DNA from: Clostridiaceae bacterium
GTDB taxonomy: Bacteria; Bacillota; Clostridia; Peptostreptococcales; T1SED10-28
Direction: 5' to 3'
Assembly (NCBI GenBank): GCA_003554105.1
Contig: PWFQ01000057.1
Span: forward strand, 1 to 50,317
DNA: 50,317 nt
Below, piece after piece: positions 7,698-15,930 of this stretch (positions within the stretch are counted from its first letter, which is position 1; every line of letters starts with the position of its first letter). The position numbers and the translations under genes were made by a program. The notes beneath the pieces were generated by a model. That model worked only from the letters and a program-made list of their open reading frames with translations. It had not been told where the DNA came from and made no database searches.

Positions 7698-8694
7698 TTT
7701 AGTGGGAAATGAAATACTGAAGCTTTTTATGAAAAGGCGACTCTTTGTTGTCTTTGGTATTCTCCTGGTTCTGATCAGTCTTTTTGCATATGGAGAACAG
7801 TACACAAGAGAGCGGACCCAAGCCAGAGTTGCTGAACGTCTGGGGATTGAAGATATAGACGATTGGAGAGAGATCACCAAACAGCAGCTTCGGGATCTGG
7901 AGCGGCGTTTGGAGAACCCTTTTATCCCCGATGAAGGGAGGGCTTCCCTGGAAGTGAGAGCTGAGCAGCTTCGCTACTACCTTCGGGAGGATATCAACCC
8001 GACCACCTTCAGTGCAGGACAGTTTATGAGTAATTTTATGGAGCAGTCTATCTTTCTTTTCCTTCCCCTGCTGATTATTCTTCTGGGGGCGGATATTGTT
8101 TCCAAAGAATCCACCACCGGTACCATCAAGCTTTTGATGACTCGCCCGGTCCCTCGCTGGAAAATCCTGACTTCAAAACTTCTTGCATTAATGGTTCTTG
8201 AAATGCTGGTGATTTTCTTTATGGCAGGGTTATCCTTTCTTATCGCCTACTTCACTTTTGGTCACGCGGGCTTTAGTGAACCGGTAATTACAGGGTTTCG
8301 TATTGTGAACGGTAATCTGGATGCATCGAATATTCGGACCGTAAGCCTTGGACTCTACAATATCATGGTATATTCACTTGGATATATTGTTGCTTTTACC
8401 ATCGGAAAAATGGCTTTGATGGTTTCCGTTCTGGTAAAAAGCACTGCCGCGGCAATAGGGATCATGATGTCATCTTTAATCGGCGGAACCTTTCTCAGCT
8501 TCTTTATCAGCGATTGGGAATTGACCCGGTATATTTTTAATGTAAACTTACGACTCACGGATTTTCTCTCAGGAAATCTCCAGCCAATTGAGGGTTTAAG
8601 CCTGCAGTTTTCCGTGATAGTTTTGATGGCCTGGGCATTGGGCTCGATGATCGTATCCTATGGTGTTTTTCAGTATAAAGATTTTATGGATTAG
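7684..8694 (+). CDS. ABC-2 type exporter, permease
   Basis: A 336-residue membrane protein (PF12679-like ABC-2 permease). One helix lies near the N-terminus (about 17-38), then a 75-residue charged extracytoplasmic or stalk region (YTRERTQARV to NPTTFS), then five helices. The motif SKESTTGTIKLLMTRPVPRWKILTSK between helices 2 and 3 is the usual ATPase-contact loop. The start overlaps the ATPase gene by 14 nt; ATG 7684 and GTG 7681 are both possible, and I prefer the ATG. It works with the ATPase encoded just upstream. Confidence 0.88.
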   Translation: MKLYNLVGNEILKLFMKRRLFVVFGILLVLISLFAYGEQYTRERTQARVAERLGIEDIDDWREITKQQLRDLERRLENPFIPDEGRASLEVRAEQLRYYLREDINPTTFSAGQFMSNFMEQSIFLFLPLLIILLGADIVSKESTTGTIKLLMTRPVPRWKILTSKLLALMVLEMLVIFFMAGLSFLIAYFTFGHAGFSEPVITGFRIVNGNLDASNIRTVSLGLYNIMVYSLGYIVAFTIGKMALMVSVLVKSTAAAIGIMMSSLIGGTFLSFFISDWELTRYIFNVNLRLTDFLSGNLQPIEGLSLQFSVIVLMAWALGSMIVSYGVFQYKDFMD

Positions 8695-8705
8695 GAGGAA
8701 TAACA

Positions 8706-9563
8706 ATGTTGAAATTAATCAAAAATTATCTTTGGCCTTTTTTCCTGATCCTTTTTCTCATCGGAAGCGGATTCTTTGTTTACGGAATTATTCAGTCTTT
8801 CCAAGTTGTCTCCGGAGGGGTCTCTGCAGAGGATGAGGGGGCTAACGGGATAAGTACTGATCTGCCTGATGATGTTCCTGATGGAATCGACGAAGAGGGC
8901 AATGGCGATCCAAGCGAACCGGATCGGGAAGATTCCGACTCTCTTCGTTTTATCAGTCTCGGTGATTCTCTTGGTCGCGGAACCGGTGATGAGGAGGGGT
9001 TGGGTTTTTCCGGAAGAACAGTTCAGCTGTTAACTGAGAATCTGGATGAGGAGATACTGTATTCCAACTTTGCAGTGGATGGCTTTCGAAGTCAACAGCT
9101 TGGTGAACTCCTTGAAAATTCCGAATTTCTACAGGAAATACGAAACGCCGACGGCGTGTTTCTTTCCATCGGAGGTAATGATCTGCGCACGTTGCAAAAC
9201 CTTTCTTCGGAAGATCAAGATGACGCCTATGATATGATTGAAGATGTATACCTTGAGACCCTGGAAGAAACCTTTACCCTTCTCCGTTCTGAAAACCCTG
9301 ATGTCCTGATTGTTTTTCTGGGACTCTATCATCTGGATTATTCCGATGAAAATTCTGATGAAACGGAGTTTCTTCTCCGCTGGAACGCAACTACTGGCAG
9401 GTTTGTTTCCAGTAGAGAAAACGCTGTTTGGATTCCCACCTACGACCTTTTCCAATTTCAATTAGAGGATCTTCTTTCTTTCGACGGTCTCCATCCAAAC
9501 AGCAGAGGTTATCAAAAGATTGCTGAACGCATCTTCGATGTGATCAGTCCTTTCTATCAGTAA
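8706..9563 (+). CDS. Membrane-anchored SGNH/GDSL hydrolase
   Basis: A 285-residue protein with an N-terminal anchor helix (about 9-31), an acidic low-complexity linker (41-78) and an SGNH hydrolase domain. The block residues are present: Ser88 in SLGDSLGRG, the Asn in GGND (about 158), and Asp260 / His263 in FDGLHPN. The resemblance is to Bacillus YpmR-like lipases/acylhydrolases, so an esterase or deacylase on the outer face of the membrane is likely; the substrate is unknown. It follows the permease by 11 nt with GGAGGA before ATG 8706, so it belongs to the ABC operon and may process or respond to the exported compound (inference). Confidence 0.88.
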   Translation: MLKLIKNYLWPFFLILFLIGSGFFVYGIIQSFQVVSGGVSAEDEGANGISTDLPDDVPDGIDEEGNGDPSEPDREDSDSLRFISLGDSLGRGTGDEEGLGFSGRTVQLLTENLDEEILYSNFAVDGFRSQQLGELLENSEFLQEIRNADGVFLSIGGNDLRTLQNLSSEDQDDAYDMIEDVYLETLEETFTLLRSENPDVLIVFLGLYHLDYSDENSDETEFLLRWNATTGRFVSSRENAVWIPTYDLFQFQLEDLLSFDGLHPNSRGYQKIAERIFDVISPFYQ

Positions 9564-9567
9564 TAAA

Positions 9568-9606
9568 CTACAAGCCCATCTCCATAGCATTGAGATGAGC
9601 TTGTAG
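9568..9606. terminator. Hairpin after the ABC-GDSL operon
   Basis: A 15-bp stem with one mismatch (9568-9582 with 9592-9606) and a 9-nt loop. No clear T-run follows on +, so it may be a weak terminator or an mRNA end stabiliser. Confidence 0.5.
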
Positions 9607-9668
9607 AGAAATACTGGGAGTATTCGTTCAGCCATCAGAATTTTTATTCTCTAACGTTTCAATTTTTG

Positions 9669-9677
9669 TGCTATAAT
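9669..9677 (+). promoter_or_regulatory. Extended -10 promoter of ccdA operon
   Basis: TGC followed by TATAAT (9672-9677), 64 nt before ccdA. It shares the string TTGTGCTATAAT with the promoter of the paralogous thioredoxin gene at 2851-2862. Confidence 0.6.
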
Positions 9678-9740
9678 AAGGAATATTGATTGTATGCGTT
9701 AATGGTAATATTAAGTTTCAGTTAATGAGGTGGTCAGCCA

Positions 9741-10466
9741 ATGTTCACAGTGCACGTAAGTTATTGGGCAGCTTTTTCTGCAGGAGTACTGTCTTTTTTT
9801 TCACCCTGTCTACTCCCCCTTATACCGGGGTACATTCTCTATCTGACCGGAGCCTACAGCAATGATGAACTTCGGCAAAAACGAAAAAAAGCCCTCTTTC
9901 AAACCTTCGGTTTTATTCTGGGCTTTACGATGGTTTTTATGCTGCTCGGACTATCCGCCAGTGCCCTGGGACAGCTGTTTATACAAAACCAGCAGCTTCT
10001 GGGCAGAATCGGTGGACTGGTGATAATCTTTTTCGGTTTATTAATGACAGGACTCATCTCCTTTTCACCTCTTCGCAAAGACTATCGTAAACATAAGCCG
10101 GCAACAAAAGTCACCTTTTTCTCTGCGATCGGTCTCGGAACAGCTTTTGCCTTCGGATGGACCCCTTGTTTCGGTCCGATCCTTGGTGCAATTCTTGCCT
10201 ATACCTCTACCATGAGCCAAAACCTTTCTCAAGGACTGATTCTTTTATTCATTTATTCCATGGGGATGGCTCTCCCGTTTATGATTACAGCATTTTTTAT
10301 CGACTTTATTGAACAAAGAGTATCCGCCTTCAGCCAATACTCCAGGGTGTTGAAACCCATCGCCGGCGGCTTTATGATCGTGATCGGACTACTGATCTTT
10401 ACCAATCGTATGCAGATAATCACCAATTATCTGTTGGAAAACTTCAGTCTGTTAGGAGGATTTTAA
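9741..10466 (+). CDS. ccdA: Cytochrome c biogenesis/thiol-transfer protein CcdA
   Basis: A 241-residue membrane protein with six helices, the DsbD-transmembrane/CcdA family. It passes reducing power from cytosolic thioredoxin across the membrane to ResA/TlpA-type partners. The paired redox cysteines are Cys23 (FFSPCLLPLIPGY) and Cys143 (GWTPCFGPILGA), each in the canonical proline-rich setting. GAGGTGG precedes ATG 9741. It overlaps the next gene, its likely partner, by 1 nt (TAATG). No cytochrome c maturation gene (resB/resC) is present here, so the role may be general disulfide reduction or repair. Confidence 0.95.
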   Translation: MFTVHVSYWAAFSAGVLSFFSPCLLPLIPGYILYLTGAYSNDELRQKRKKALFQTFGFILGFTMVFMLLGLSASALGQLFIQNQQLLGRIGGLVIIFFGLLMTGLISFSPLRKDYRKHKPATKVTFFSAIGLGTAFAFGWTPCFGPILGAILAYTSTMSQNLSQGLILLFIYSMGMALPFMITAFFIDFIEQRVSAFSQYSRVLKPIAGGFMIVIGLLIFTNRMQIITNYLLENFSLLGGF

Positions 10467-11074
10467 TGAAGAAAAAACACGTTTTGCTCATCTTGGGAGT
10501 TCTGATCATTTCCTTCCTGTTTTTCCAAGGATGCTCCGGAAATTCCGACGAAGGCAATGAGGCCACTGAAACAGGTGTAATAGATCCCGAGAATAATGAA
10601 ACTGATGAAATCGAACTCGATAGCAATGAAGAGGAAATCGCGGAGGATGAAAAATACTATTTTGATGATTTCCCATTAACTCTCTTAGACGGCACCGAAA
10701 CCTCTCTCTACGCTTATGAGGGGAAAACCATTATACTGAACTTCTGGGCTTCCTGGTGCACCTATTGCAGACAGATCATGCCCCTTTTGGACGAGTTTCA
10801 TACTGAACAGGATGATGTGGTCATTCTTGCCGTCAATGCCGGGGAATCAAGGGAAACGATTGAGAAGTATATCGGTGAGCATGGATACGATTTGGAGTTC
10901 TTCATTGACGAGGAATCCCGAATCAGCAGGCAACTGGGAGTTTCAGGGCTTCCCACTACGGTTTTTATCGGACCGGATTTTGAATATTACACAGTTCTCC
11001 CAGGTCTTATGACAGAAGAGACATTGCTTCAAATCTGGGAGATCATTCTTGAATACCAGAATAAAAATCTCTAA
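10466..11074 (+). CDS. TlpA/ResA-like thioredoxin lipoprotein, CcdA partner
   Basis: A 202-residue lipoprotein. The signal peptide ends at lipid Cys23 (FFQGC), followed by a very acidic linker of about 40 residues and then the thioredoxin fold (about 65-200). The active site is WCTYC (Cys98, Cys101) and the cis-proline loop is GLPTT. Direct overlap with ccdA makes CcdA the natural electron donor. It is closely similar throughout the fold to the lipoprotein at 2941-3498 (shared DFPLT-LDGTET-LYAYEGK, FWASWC and FIGPDFE blocks), indicating duplication. Confidence 0.93.
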   Translation: MKKKHVLLILGVLIISFLFFQGCSGNSDEGNEATETGVIDPENNETDEIELDSNEEEIAEDEKYYFDDFPLTLLDGTETSLYAYEGKTIILNFWASWCTYCRQIMPLLDEFHTEQDDVVILAVNAGESRETIEKYIGEHGYDLEFFIDEESRISRQLGVSGLPTTVFIGPDFEYYTVLPGLMTEETLLQIWEIILEYQNKNL

Positions 11075-11085
11075 TTACAACAATT

Positions 11086-11112
11086 GAAGCACCCCTTTAG
11101 GGTGCTTCCTTT
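11086..11112. terminator. Terminator between converging operons
   Basis: Perfect 9-bp stem GAAGCACCC (11086-11094) / GGGTGCTTC (11100-11108) with a 5-nt loop, followed by CTTT. The stop codon of the convergent MFS gene lies in the loop, so the end of that gene is part of the hairpin. Confidence 0.75.
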
Positions 11113-12329
11113 AGTTGATAGGATTCTCTCTTTTTCTTTAGGATACTTCCCATTAGAAGCAGAAGGAAAAAAAGACTGCCGGTTAGATAGGGAAGATGAA
11201 TCTGATAGTCGAAAATAAATCCCGCCCAAAGAGGTCCAGCAATTCGTCCCATACTCATAAAGGATTCGGCAATCCCCATTGCCGCGCCTTGATTCTCATC
11301 TGTACGATTCGCAATATAAGTGAGGGCCACAGGCTTTAAGAGAGCCAGCATGAGCATCAGCAAACCCATAGTGATCACTAGCTGAGCTCCATTTCCCGCA
11401 AAGGTTACTGAGAGATATGCCAGGGAAATACCGGCAAACACACCACGGATCAGTGTGATTTCTTTGAATTTCTTCGTCAATGGACCTACAAGAAGTCCCT
11501 GGGCGATAGCATACATAAGACTCATCACCATCAGGATCATCCCCACTTCCTGGGGACCATAACCGAATTTTTCAAGGGCGAAATATCCATAGATGCTGGT
11601 GAAATTTGATTTTCCGAAGTTCACTGCAAAGGCTGCGATCAATCCGAAGGATAAAGGACCTTTGAGTGCCTTTGCAAATACAAGATATGTCCTTTCCTTC
11701 CTAATTTTCGGTTTTTTGATAAACGTTTTCTCAGCGTTCCACTTTTCTCTCTCTTCGTGTTTTTCCTTTGCTCTCAGGGTTTCAGGAAGGAGAACTGCAA
11801 CAAGGAGAAAGGTGACGAAGGCAAAACCTGAAGCAACAAAGAATGGAGTTCTAAGTGAGTGAAAAGAAAGAAAGCCTCCGAGCCCCGGTCCCAGAATGAC
11901 TCCCAGACCAGCGGCCGCACCCACTCTTCCTATAGCGGCGCTTCTTTGATCTTTCCGATATTGGTCACTGATCATCGCCATTGCTGAAGGATAAATCCCA
12001 CAGGAGAGCATCCCGGACAATCCCTGGGCCGCATACAGCATCCATAACTTATCAGCAAGACCCATCAAGCTCATTCCCAGTGCGATTCCAAGGAGACCCA
12101 AAAGGAGAAAGGGTTTTCTCCCATAGGTGTCCGACAATCCACCCCATATTGGGGCGAAAATCAGCTGCATCAGGCCGTAGGTTGCGATAAGAAGTCCTAA
12201 ATGAGTACCTCTTCCACCCATTTCTTCAATGTAGAAGGGCAATAGGGGCATGGCGATTCCATACCCCACCATTGCTAATAGAATTCCACTGTAGAGGATC
12301 CATAGTTTCGTAGATTTAACAGCTTCCAT
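11097..12329 (-). CDS. MFS drug efflux transporter (DHA1 type)
   Basis: A 410-residue transporter with 12 predicted helices. It shows the MFS loop motif GGLSDTYGRKPFLLLG between helices 2 and 3 and a motif-C-like segment GAAAGLGVILGPGLGG in helix 5, both typical of drug/H+ antiporters of the TetA/NorA class. The central loop is charged (EKHEEREKWNAEKTFIKKPKIRKER). It starts 12 nt after the RPH/PEP-synthase-like gene with AGAGGTGAT before ATG 12329, so the two are one operon. With the TetR gene upstream, efflux of a toxic compound is the likely role; the substrate is not predictable. Confidence 0.9.
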   Translation of the reverse strand: MEAVKSTKLWILYSGILLAMVGYGIAMPLLPFYIEEMGGRGTHLGLLIATYGLMQLIFAPIWGGLSDTYGRKPFLLLGLLGIALGMSLMGLADKLWMLYAAQGLSGMLSCGIYPSAMAMISDQYRKDQRSAAIGRVGAAAGLGVILGPGLGGFLSFHSLRTPFFVASGFAFVTFLLVAVLLPETLRAKEKHEEREKWNAEKTFIKKPKIRKERTYLVFAKALKGPLSFGLIAAFAVNFGKSNFTSIYGYFALEKFGYGPQEVGMILMVMSLMYAIAQGLLVGPLTKKFKEITLIRGVFAGISLAYLSVTFAGNGAQLVITMGLLMLMLALLKPVALTYIANRTDENQGAAMGIAESFMSMGRIAGPLWAGFIFDYQIHLPYLTGSLFFLLLLMGSILKKKRESYQLKEAP

Positions 12330-12341
12330 GAGATCACCTCT

Positions 12342-14939
12342 TTATCCTTCCAATACTTCAATGGATCCGGTTTCACCGTCAATACGGATTCGCTGCAAAT
12401 CCTTTAGAACTGTAGTAGCATCGGCAACACCTGCCACTGCAGGAAGTCCGTATTCTCTTGCAACCACTGATCCATGGGAGATGGTCCCACCGGTTTCCAT
12501 AACCAATGCACCAAGTTTTAGAAACAGCGGGGTCCAAGCAGGGTTCGTTCCTGTGGTTACCAAAATATCTCCCACTTCCAATCGATCTCCTTCTTCAGGG
12601 TGATGAAGGATCCGCACCCGACCTTCATAGGTTCCCGGTGACACCGGAATTCCTGTCAGGTGTCCTTCCTTTTCCTCTGTCTTTACCGAATGAATTGCCT
12701 CCCCTGTACTGGTCATGATCCTGGGTGCCCGAAGCTCCATATTCTTTTTGTGCTTTTCCCTCAGCTTTCGACTCTTCTCACGCAGGTTCTCAGTGGAAAC
12801 CAGATCTTCAAAGCAAAGATAAAACACATCTTCACAATGATCCAACTGCCCTGCTTCAACCATTTCCTCCCCGATGATCTGTAACTGCTTTCGCACCAGA
12901 CTGAGGGTATGTCGCACATAAAACTTTGAGAGTTCGCGAATCCCGAACATCTCCCGATAATCCCGAAGCAGTTTCTCAAGCTTTTTCCCTTTTCCTTTCC
13001 CTGCGGCATTTTCCACTTGGGCTGCTAGGCGAAGAATTGCCTCTTCAGCTTCCATCTTTGACTTTTCAAACCGCTCGATGGATTCGTCATAGGTTTTTGT
13101 GTCAATATAGGTGTTAATCAAATCCAGTACATAGCTTGGATCTTCAGCCCACTCAACGACTCCCACATCCAACTCGATATTGTTGCGATGTCCGTATCGC
13201 TTTAAAAAGGCTTTCACTTCCGGAGTTTCCTCTGTTGCCCTTTCTCCACGTTCATCCAGGTCTTTAGAGATTTTTAGAATTGCCATTCCCATTTCCGTTG
13301 TAACACTGTATGGTACAGCCTTTTCCACTTTTTCCAGATCCTTTGTTTCCAATCCTGCATCCATAAGGATTTTTTCCGCTTTTTCCAAGTATTTTGAAGA
13401 TGCGGCTACATAAAAGATCATTCCGAAACCGTCGAGAAACAATTCGCCTCCGGCATTTTCGATGAATTCCATCCGATCCCTGCGACTTTGCAGTCGCTTG
13501 CTTTGCTCATAAAGACGCTTGCGAAGGTTCTCGCCGTGTTCGATGGCTTTTTTCCTTCCCATGACTGCATCCTTTTGTCCAACCTTCATACGTCTTACTC
13601 CACTGATTCCGTATTTGATCATCCTCCAATTGATTTTTCGAAGGAGACTAATTCCCTTTTTGGAAGTAATCTCTTCCCTTTCCCGCTCCAAAAGCTGCTT
13701 CATTGCTGCCAGAGTGATAGGATCCTTATCTGCCGGATTGTGATCGAATTTTTTCCAGGTTTTGGGATTTCTAAGGACATCGGTAACATCCAGCATCATT
13801 CTCCCTGCTGTAAATTGAAGATACCACAGGTTTTTCGGGTCGTCAGGATCCTTTCTGCCCATTTTTCGAATCAAGTCCTTTGCCATCAGCCTCATAACCT
13901 CTGCCCCCATGGGCGTGAAGGGTTCTTTCATGGCCTGGCTGTAATTGTTGAAATTCATATAGATTCTCAGGCCTTCTTTTCCCGGAACAGCTTCAGGAAC
14001 CGGGAAAAGAGAAGTGACGGGTCGGGTTTGGACGAGAGAAATCTTCCCCTCTTCCATTGCCCACTCCAGGTCCTGGGGAGTTCCATAATGATTCTCGACC
14101 TTCTCTGCCAGTTTAATCAGTTCAATTATTTCATTTTTTTCAAGGGTGGAGATCATTTTTTTCTCTTCAGGCACTGGGATGTTTTTGATTCCATATTGCT
14201 CTCGGACGGTCATCACTTCTTTAGTAGAAAGAAGCTCCTCTACAACATCTCCTGTATTGCGATCCACAATCCACTGATCCGGATTGACTTCTCCCCCGAC
14301 GATAGCTTCTCCGAGACCCCATGAAGCATTAATCAGCATTTGGTCACGTCGTCCATTTAACGGATTTGCTGTAAAAAGAATTCCTGCCTTTTCTCCTTTT
14401 ACCAACTGTTGCACAACCACTCCATGGGCAAGACCGTCGATACCGATCCCCTGCCGCTCTCTGTAGGACACCGCCAGTTCGTTCCATAGTGATGCCCAGC
14501 AGGCTTTTATGGAATTCAAAAGCTCATCATTACCGTGAACGTTCAGGTAACTGGAGTATTGTCCTGCAAAGGAAAGTCCCGGGAGGTCCTCTGCGGTTGC
14601 CGATGAGCGAACCGCAACTGTTGGAGAACCATACTCTTCATACTTCTGAAGAATTTCATTCTCCATCGTTTTTGGAATTTCACTGTTCATAAAGAGTTCT
14701 TCAATCCGCTTTTCATAATTTGTTCCACCAAGTTCCCTGATTCGACCGGTCAGTTCAAGGATCTTTCCTTCCAAATGATTCTCCTGTACAAAGGTTCTAT
14801 ATCCCTTTGTTAATACTACAAATCCTTCAGGAACAGGGAGTTCACGGGATAGCATTTCGCCAAGATTTCCGGCTTTCCCTCCCACCTCCAACAAATCCTT
14901 GTTTCCAACATTTACTAAATCCTTCACATAATTTTTCAT
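12342..14939 (-). CDS. PEP-synthase-like enzyme, probable rifampin phosphotransferase (RPH) family
   Basis: An 865-residue three-domain enzyme. The N-terminal ATP-grasp/PPDK-N domain (about 1-320) shows GGKAGNLGEML and RSSATAEDLPGLSFAGQY. A long helical middle region (about 330-750) follows. The C-terminal swivelling phosphohistidine domain has TGGTISHGSVVAREYGLPAVAG with His822. True PEP synthases have a PEP/pyruvate-binding barrel after the His domain; here the protein ends 43 residues after the His, the order and length known for RPH enzymes (about 865 residues), which inactivate rifamycins with ATP. Linkage to TetR and an efflux pump supports a xenobiotic role. The real substrate is unproven. 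AAGGAGG precedes ATG 14939. Confidence 0.85.
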   Translation of the reverse strand: MKNYVKDLVNVGNKDLLEVGGKAGNLGEMLSRELPVPEGFVVLTKGYRTFVQENHLEGKILELTGRIRELGGTNYEKRIEELFMNSEIPKTMENEILQKYEEYGSPTVAVRSSATAEDLPGLSFAGQYSSYLNVHGNDELLNSIKACWASLWNELAVSYRERQGIGIDGLAHGVVVQQLVKGEKAGILFTANPLNGRRDQMLINASWGLGEAIVGGEVNPDQWIVDRNTGDVVEELLSTKEVMTVREQYGIKNIPVPEEKKMISTLEKNEIIELIKLAEKVENHYGTPQDLEWAMEEGKISLVQTRPVTSLFPVPEAVPGKEGLRIYMNFNNYSQAMKEPFTPMGAEVMRLMAKDLIRKMGRKDPDDPKNLWYLQFTAGRMMLDVTDVLRNPKTWKKFDHNPADKDPITLAAMKQLLEREREEITSKKGISLLRKINWRMIKYGISGVRRMKVGQKDAVMGRKKAIEHGENLRKRLYEQSKRLQSRRDRMEFIENAGGELFLDGFGMIFYVAASSKYLEKAEKILMDAGLETKDLEKVEKAVPYSVTTEMGMAILKISKDLDERGERATEETPEVKAFLKRYGHRNNIELDVGVVEWAEDPSYVLDLINTYIDTKTYDESIERFEKSKMEAEEAILRLAAQVENAAGKGKGKKLEKLLRDYREMFGIRELSKFYVRHTLSLVRKQLQIIGEEMVEAGQLDHCEDVFYLCFEDLVSTENLREKSRKLREKHKKNMELRAPRIMTSTGEAIHSVKTEEKEGHLTGIPVSPGTYEGRVRILHHPEEGDRLEVGDILVTTGTNPAWTPLFLKLGALVMETGGTISHGSVVAREYGLPAVAGVADATTVLKDLQRIRIDGETGSIEVLEG

Positions 14940-15026
14940 TCTGTTTTCCTCCTTGTCTTATTGTTTTTTTATCCTTTTATGATTATTTCACTCAGTTCCT
15001 TAAAAATATTTCTCTTCCGATCTATT

Positions 15027-15043
15027 AAACCGACCGTCGGTTT
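15027..15043. promoter_or_regulatory. TetR operator upstream of the RPH-like gene
   Basis: AAACCGACCGTCGGTTT, an 8-bp inverted repeat around a central base, is the classic TetR/AcrR style of site. It lies 88 nt before the RPH-like gene, overlapping a weak minus-strand promoter (AACAAA, 17 nt, TAATAG). The core ACCGACCGTCGGT recurs before the tetR gene. Confidence 0.75.
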
Positions 15044-15069
15044 GTTTGTTGTTGAAAAAAAGGAGCGTG

Positions 15070-15759
15070 TCACCGCTCTAAAAATCGGTCGAGATAGACT
15101 TCCGTAATTTGAATTGCTCCCTCTTCTGTTCCCAGGGTCAGCTCGAACATTTTTTCATAGAATTTCAATTTCTTTCTCATTTTCTCTTCAGCAGCATTAA
15201 GATCAGGTGCTTCCTTCTTAAATTCCATTGTCACGATCTCTTCAATGCTCCGGTTGAGACCCTGAATAACGTAGAGGAGATAATCAGTGGTTTCATAAAT
15301 ATCTTGATTCCTGAACTCCCCTGCTTTTACTCCGTCTTCAATCATCTTCAATACACTGTTCATCATTTGATTTCTCAATTTTGTCATAATTCTTCTCTGC
15401 AGTTTCAGATTTTGATCCTCTTGAAAAATGTTTTTGATTTTCTGTCGTTTCTCGCTGTGGGATTTCTTATATCCCTGGACCATCTTAAACAGCTCGTTGA
15501 TTTTTTCCGTAGGACTGAGACCTTGGCGATTCACCAGTTCCTGAGTCTGTCTCAACACCCTCTCCGCATAGGCATCGGAAATCTCTTCGATAATGTCCTC
15601 CTTCGATTGGAAATAGTGATAAAAGGCACCCTTGGATACTCCCATGGCATTAATAATGTCCTTAATTGTGGTTTTTTCATAACCCTTCTCATTGAAAAGC
15701 TCTAGAGCCGTCTCAAGATATTCCATTTTCCTTTGTTTTGGATCTATACGCTCTGACAT
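15070..15759 (-). CDS. TetR/AcrR-family regulator of the RPH-MFS operon
   Basis: A 229-residue repressor. The N-terminal TetR helix-turn-helix is clear (ALELFNEKGYEKTTIKDIINAMGVSKGAFYHYFQSKEDII, about 17-56), followed by an all-helical ligand domain. I start it at ATG 15759 (MSERIDPKQ): AAGGATG lies upstream at good spacing, and the extended frame starting at 15870 would run through the promoter and operator. Operators before this gene and before the RPH-like gene suggest autoregulation and control of the resistance genes. It is transcribed in the same direction as those genes, not divergently. Confidence 0.93.
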   Translation of the reverse strand: MSERIDPKQRKMEYLETALELFNEKGYEKTTIKDIINAMGVSKGAFYHYFQSKEDIIEEISDAYAERVLRQTQELVNRQGLSPTEKINELFKMVQGYKKSHSEKRQKIKNIFQEDQNLKLQRRIMTKLRNQMMNSVLKMIEDGVKAGEFRNQDIYETTDYLLYVIQGLNRSIEEIVTMEFKKEAPDLNAAEEKMRKKLKFYEKMFELTLGTEEGAIQITEVYLDRFLER

Positions 15760-15778
15760 CTTCTCACATCCTTTTTGC

Positions 15779-15795
15779 GAACCGACCGTCGGTCT
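15779..15795. promoter_or_regulatory. TetR operator upstream of tetR (autoregulation)
   Basis: Contains ACCGACCGTCGGT flanked by GA and CT, matching the site at 15027-15043 at 15 of 17 bases. It lies about 10 nt downstream of the tetR -10, where a bound repressor would block transcription. Confidence 0.75.
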
Positions 15796-15804
15796 GTTAA
15801 TTAT

Positions 15805-15833
15805 AGAATAAAAGGTCCTCCGTTTTTTGTCAA
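15805..15833 (-). promoter_or_regulatory. Sigma-A promoter of tetR
   Basis: Minus strand TTGACA (15828-15833), 17-nt spacer, TATTCT (15805-15810). The operator at 15779-15795 covers the expected start of transcription. Confidence 0.75.
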
Positions 15834-15862
15834 GGGCTTTTTTCAAAAACCGTCGGAGGACC
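15810..15862 (-). terminator. Terminator of the SurA-N-like lipoprotein gene, overlapping the tetR promoter
   Basis: Stem GGTCCTCCG / CGGAGGACC (15854-15862 with 15814-15822) followed by TTTTATTC on the minus strand. The 31-nt loop contains the tetR -35, and the 3' arm lies in the tetR promoter spacer. A second small palindrome, CCGTCTCGAGACGG (15873-15886), lies just before it. Confidence 0.6.
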
Positions 15863-15930
15863 GGATCCATTTCCGTCTCGAGACGGAGATTCTTCTTTTT
15901 ATCAGGACAGCTGCAACCGAACTGATTCTT

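Noticed and set aside
6759-9563. A bacteriocin or lantibiotic locus around the ABC exporter
   Set aside because: No precursor peptide, modification enzyme or two-component regulator is present; only the exporter and a GDSL hydrolase.
13488-14324. A 278-codon open frame on + inside the RPH-like gene
   Set aside because: It is fully antisense to a long gene with clear domains, has no ribosome site and encodes a low-complexity product.
15109-15705. A 198-codon open frame on + antisense to the first TetR gene
   Set aside because: Mirror frame of a clear helix-turn-helix regulator; no ribosome site.
15760-15870. Longer N-terminus for the TetR protein, starting at 15870
   Set aside because: It would translate across the tetR promoter and operator and lacks a ribosome site.
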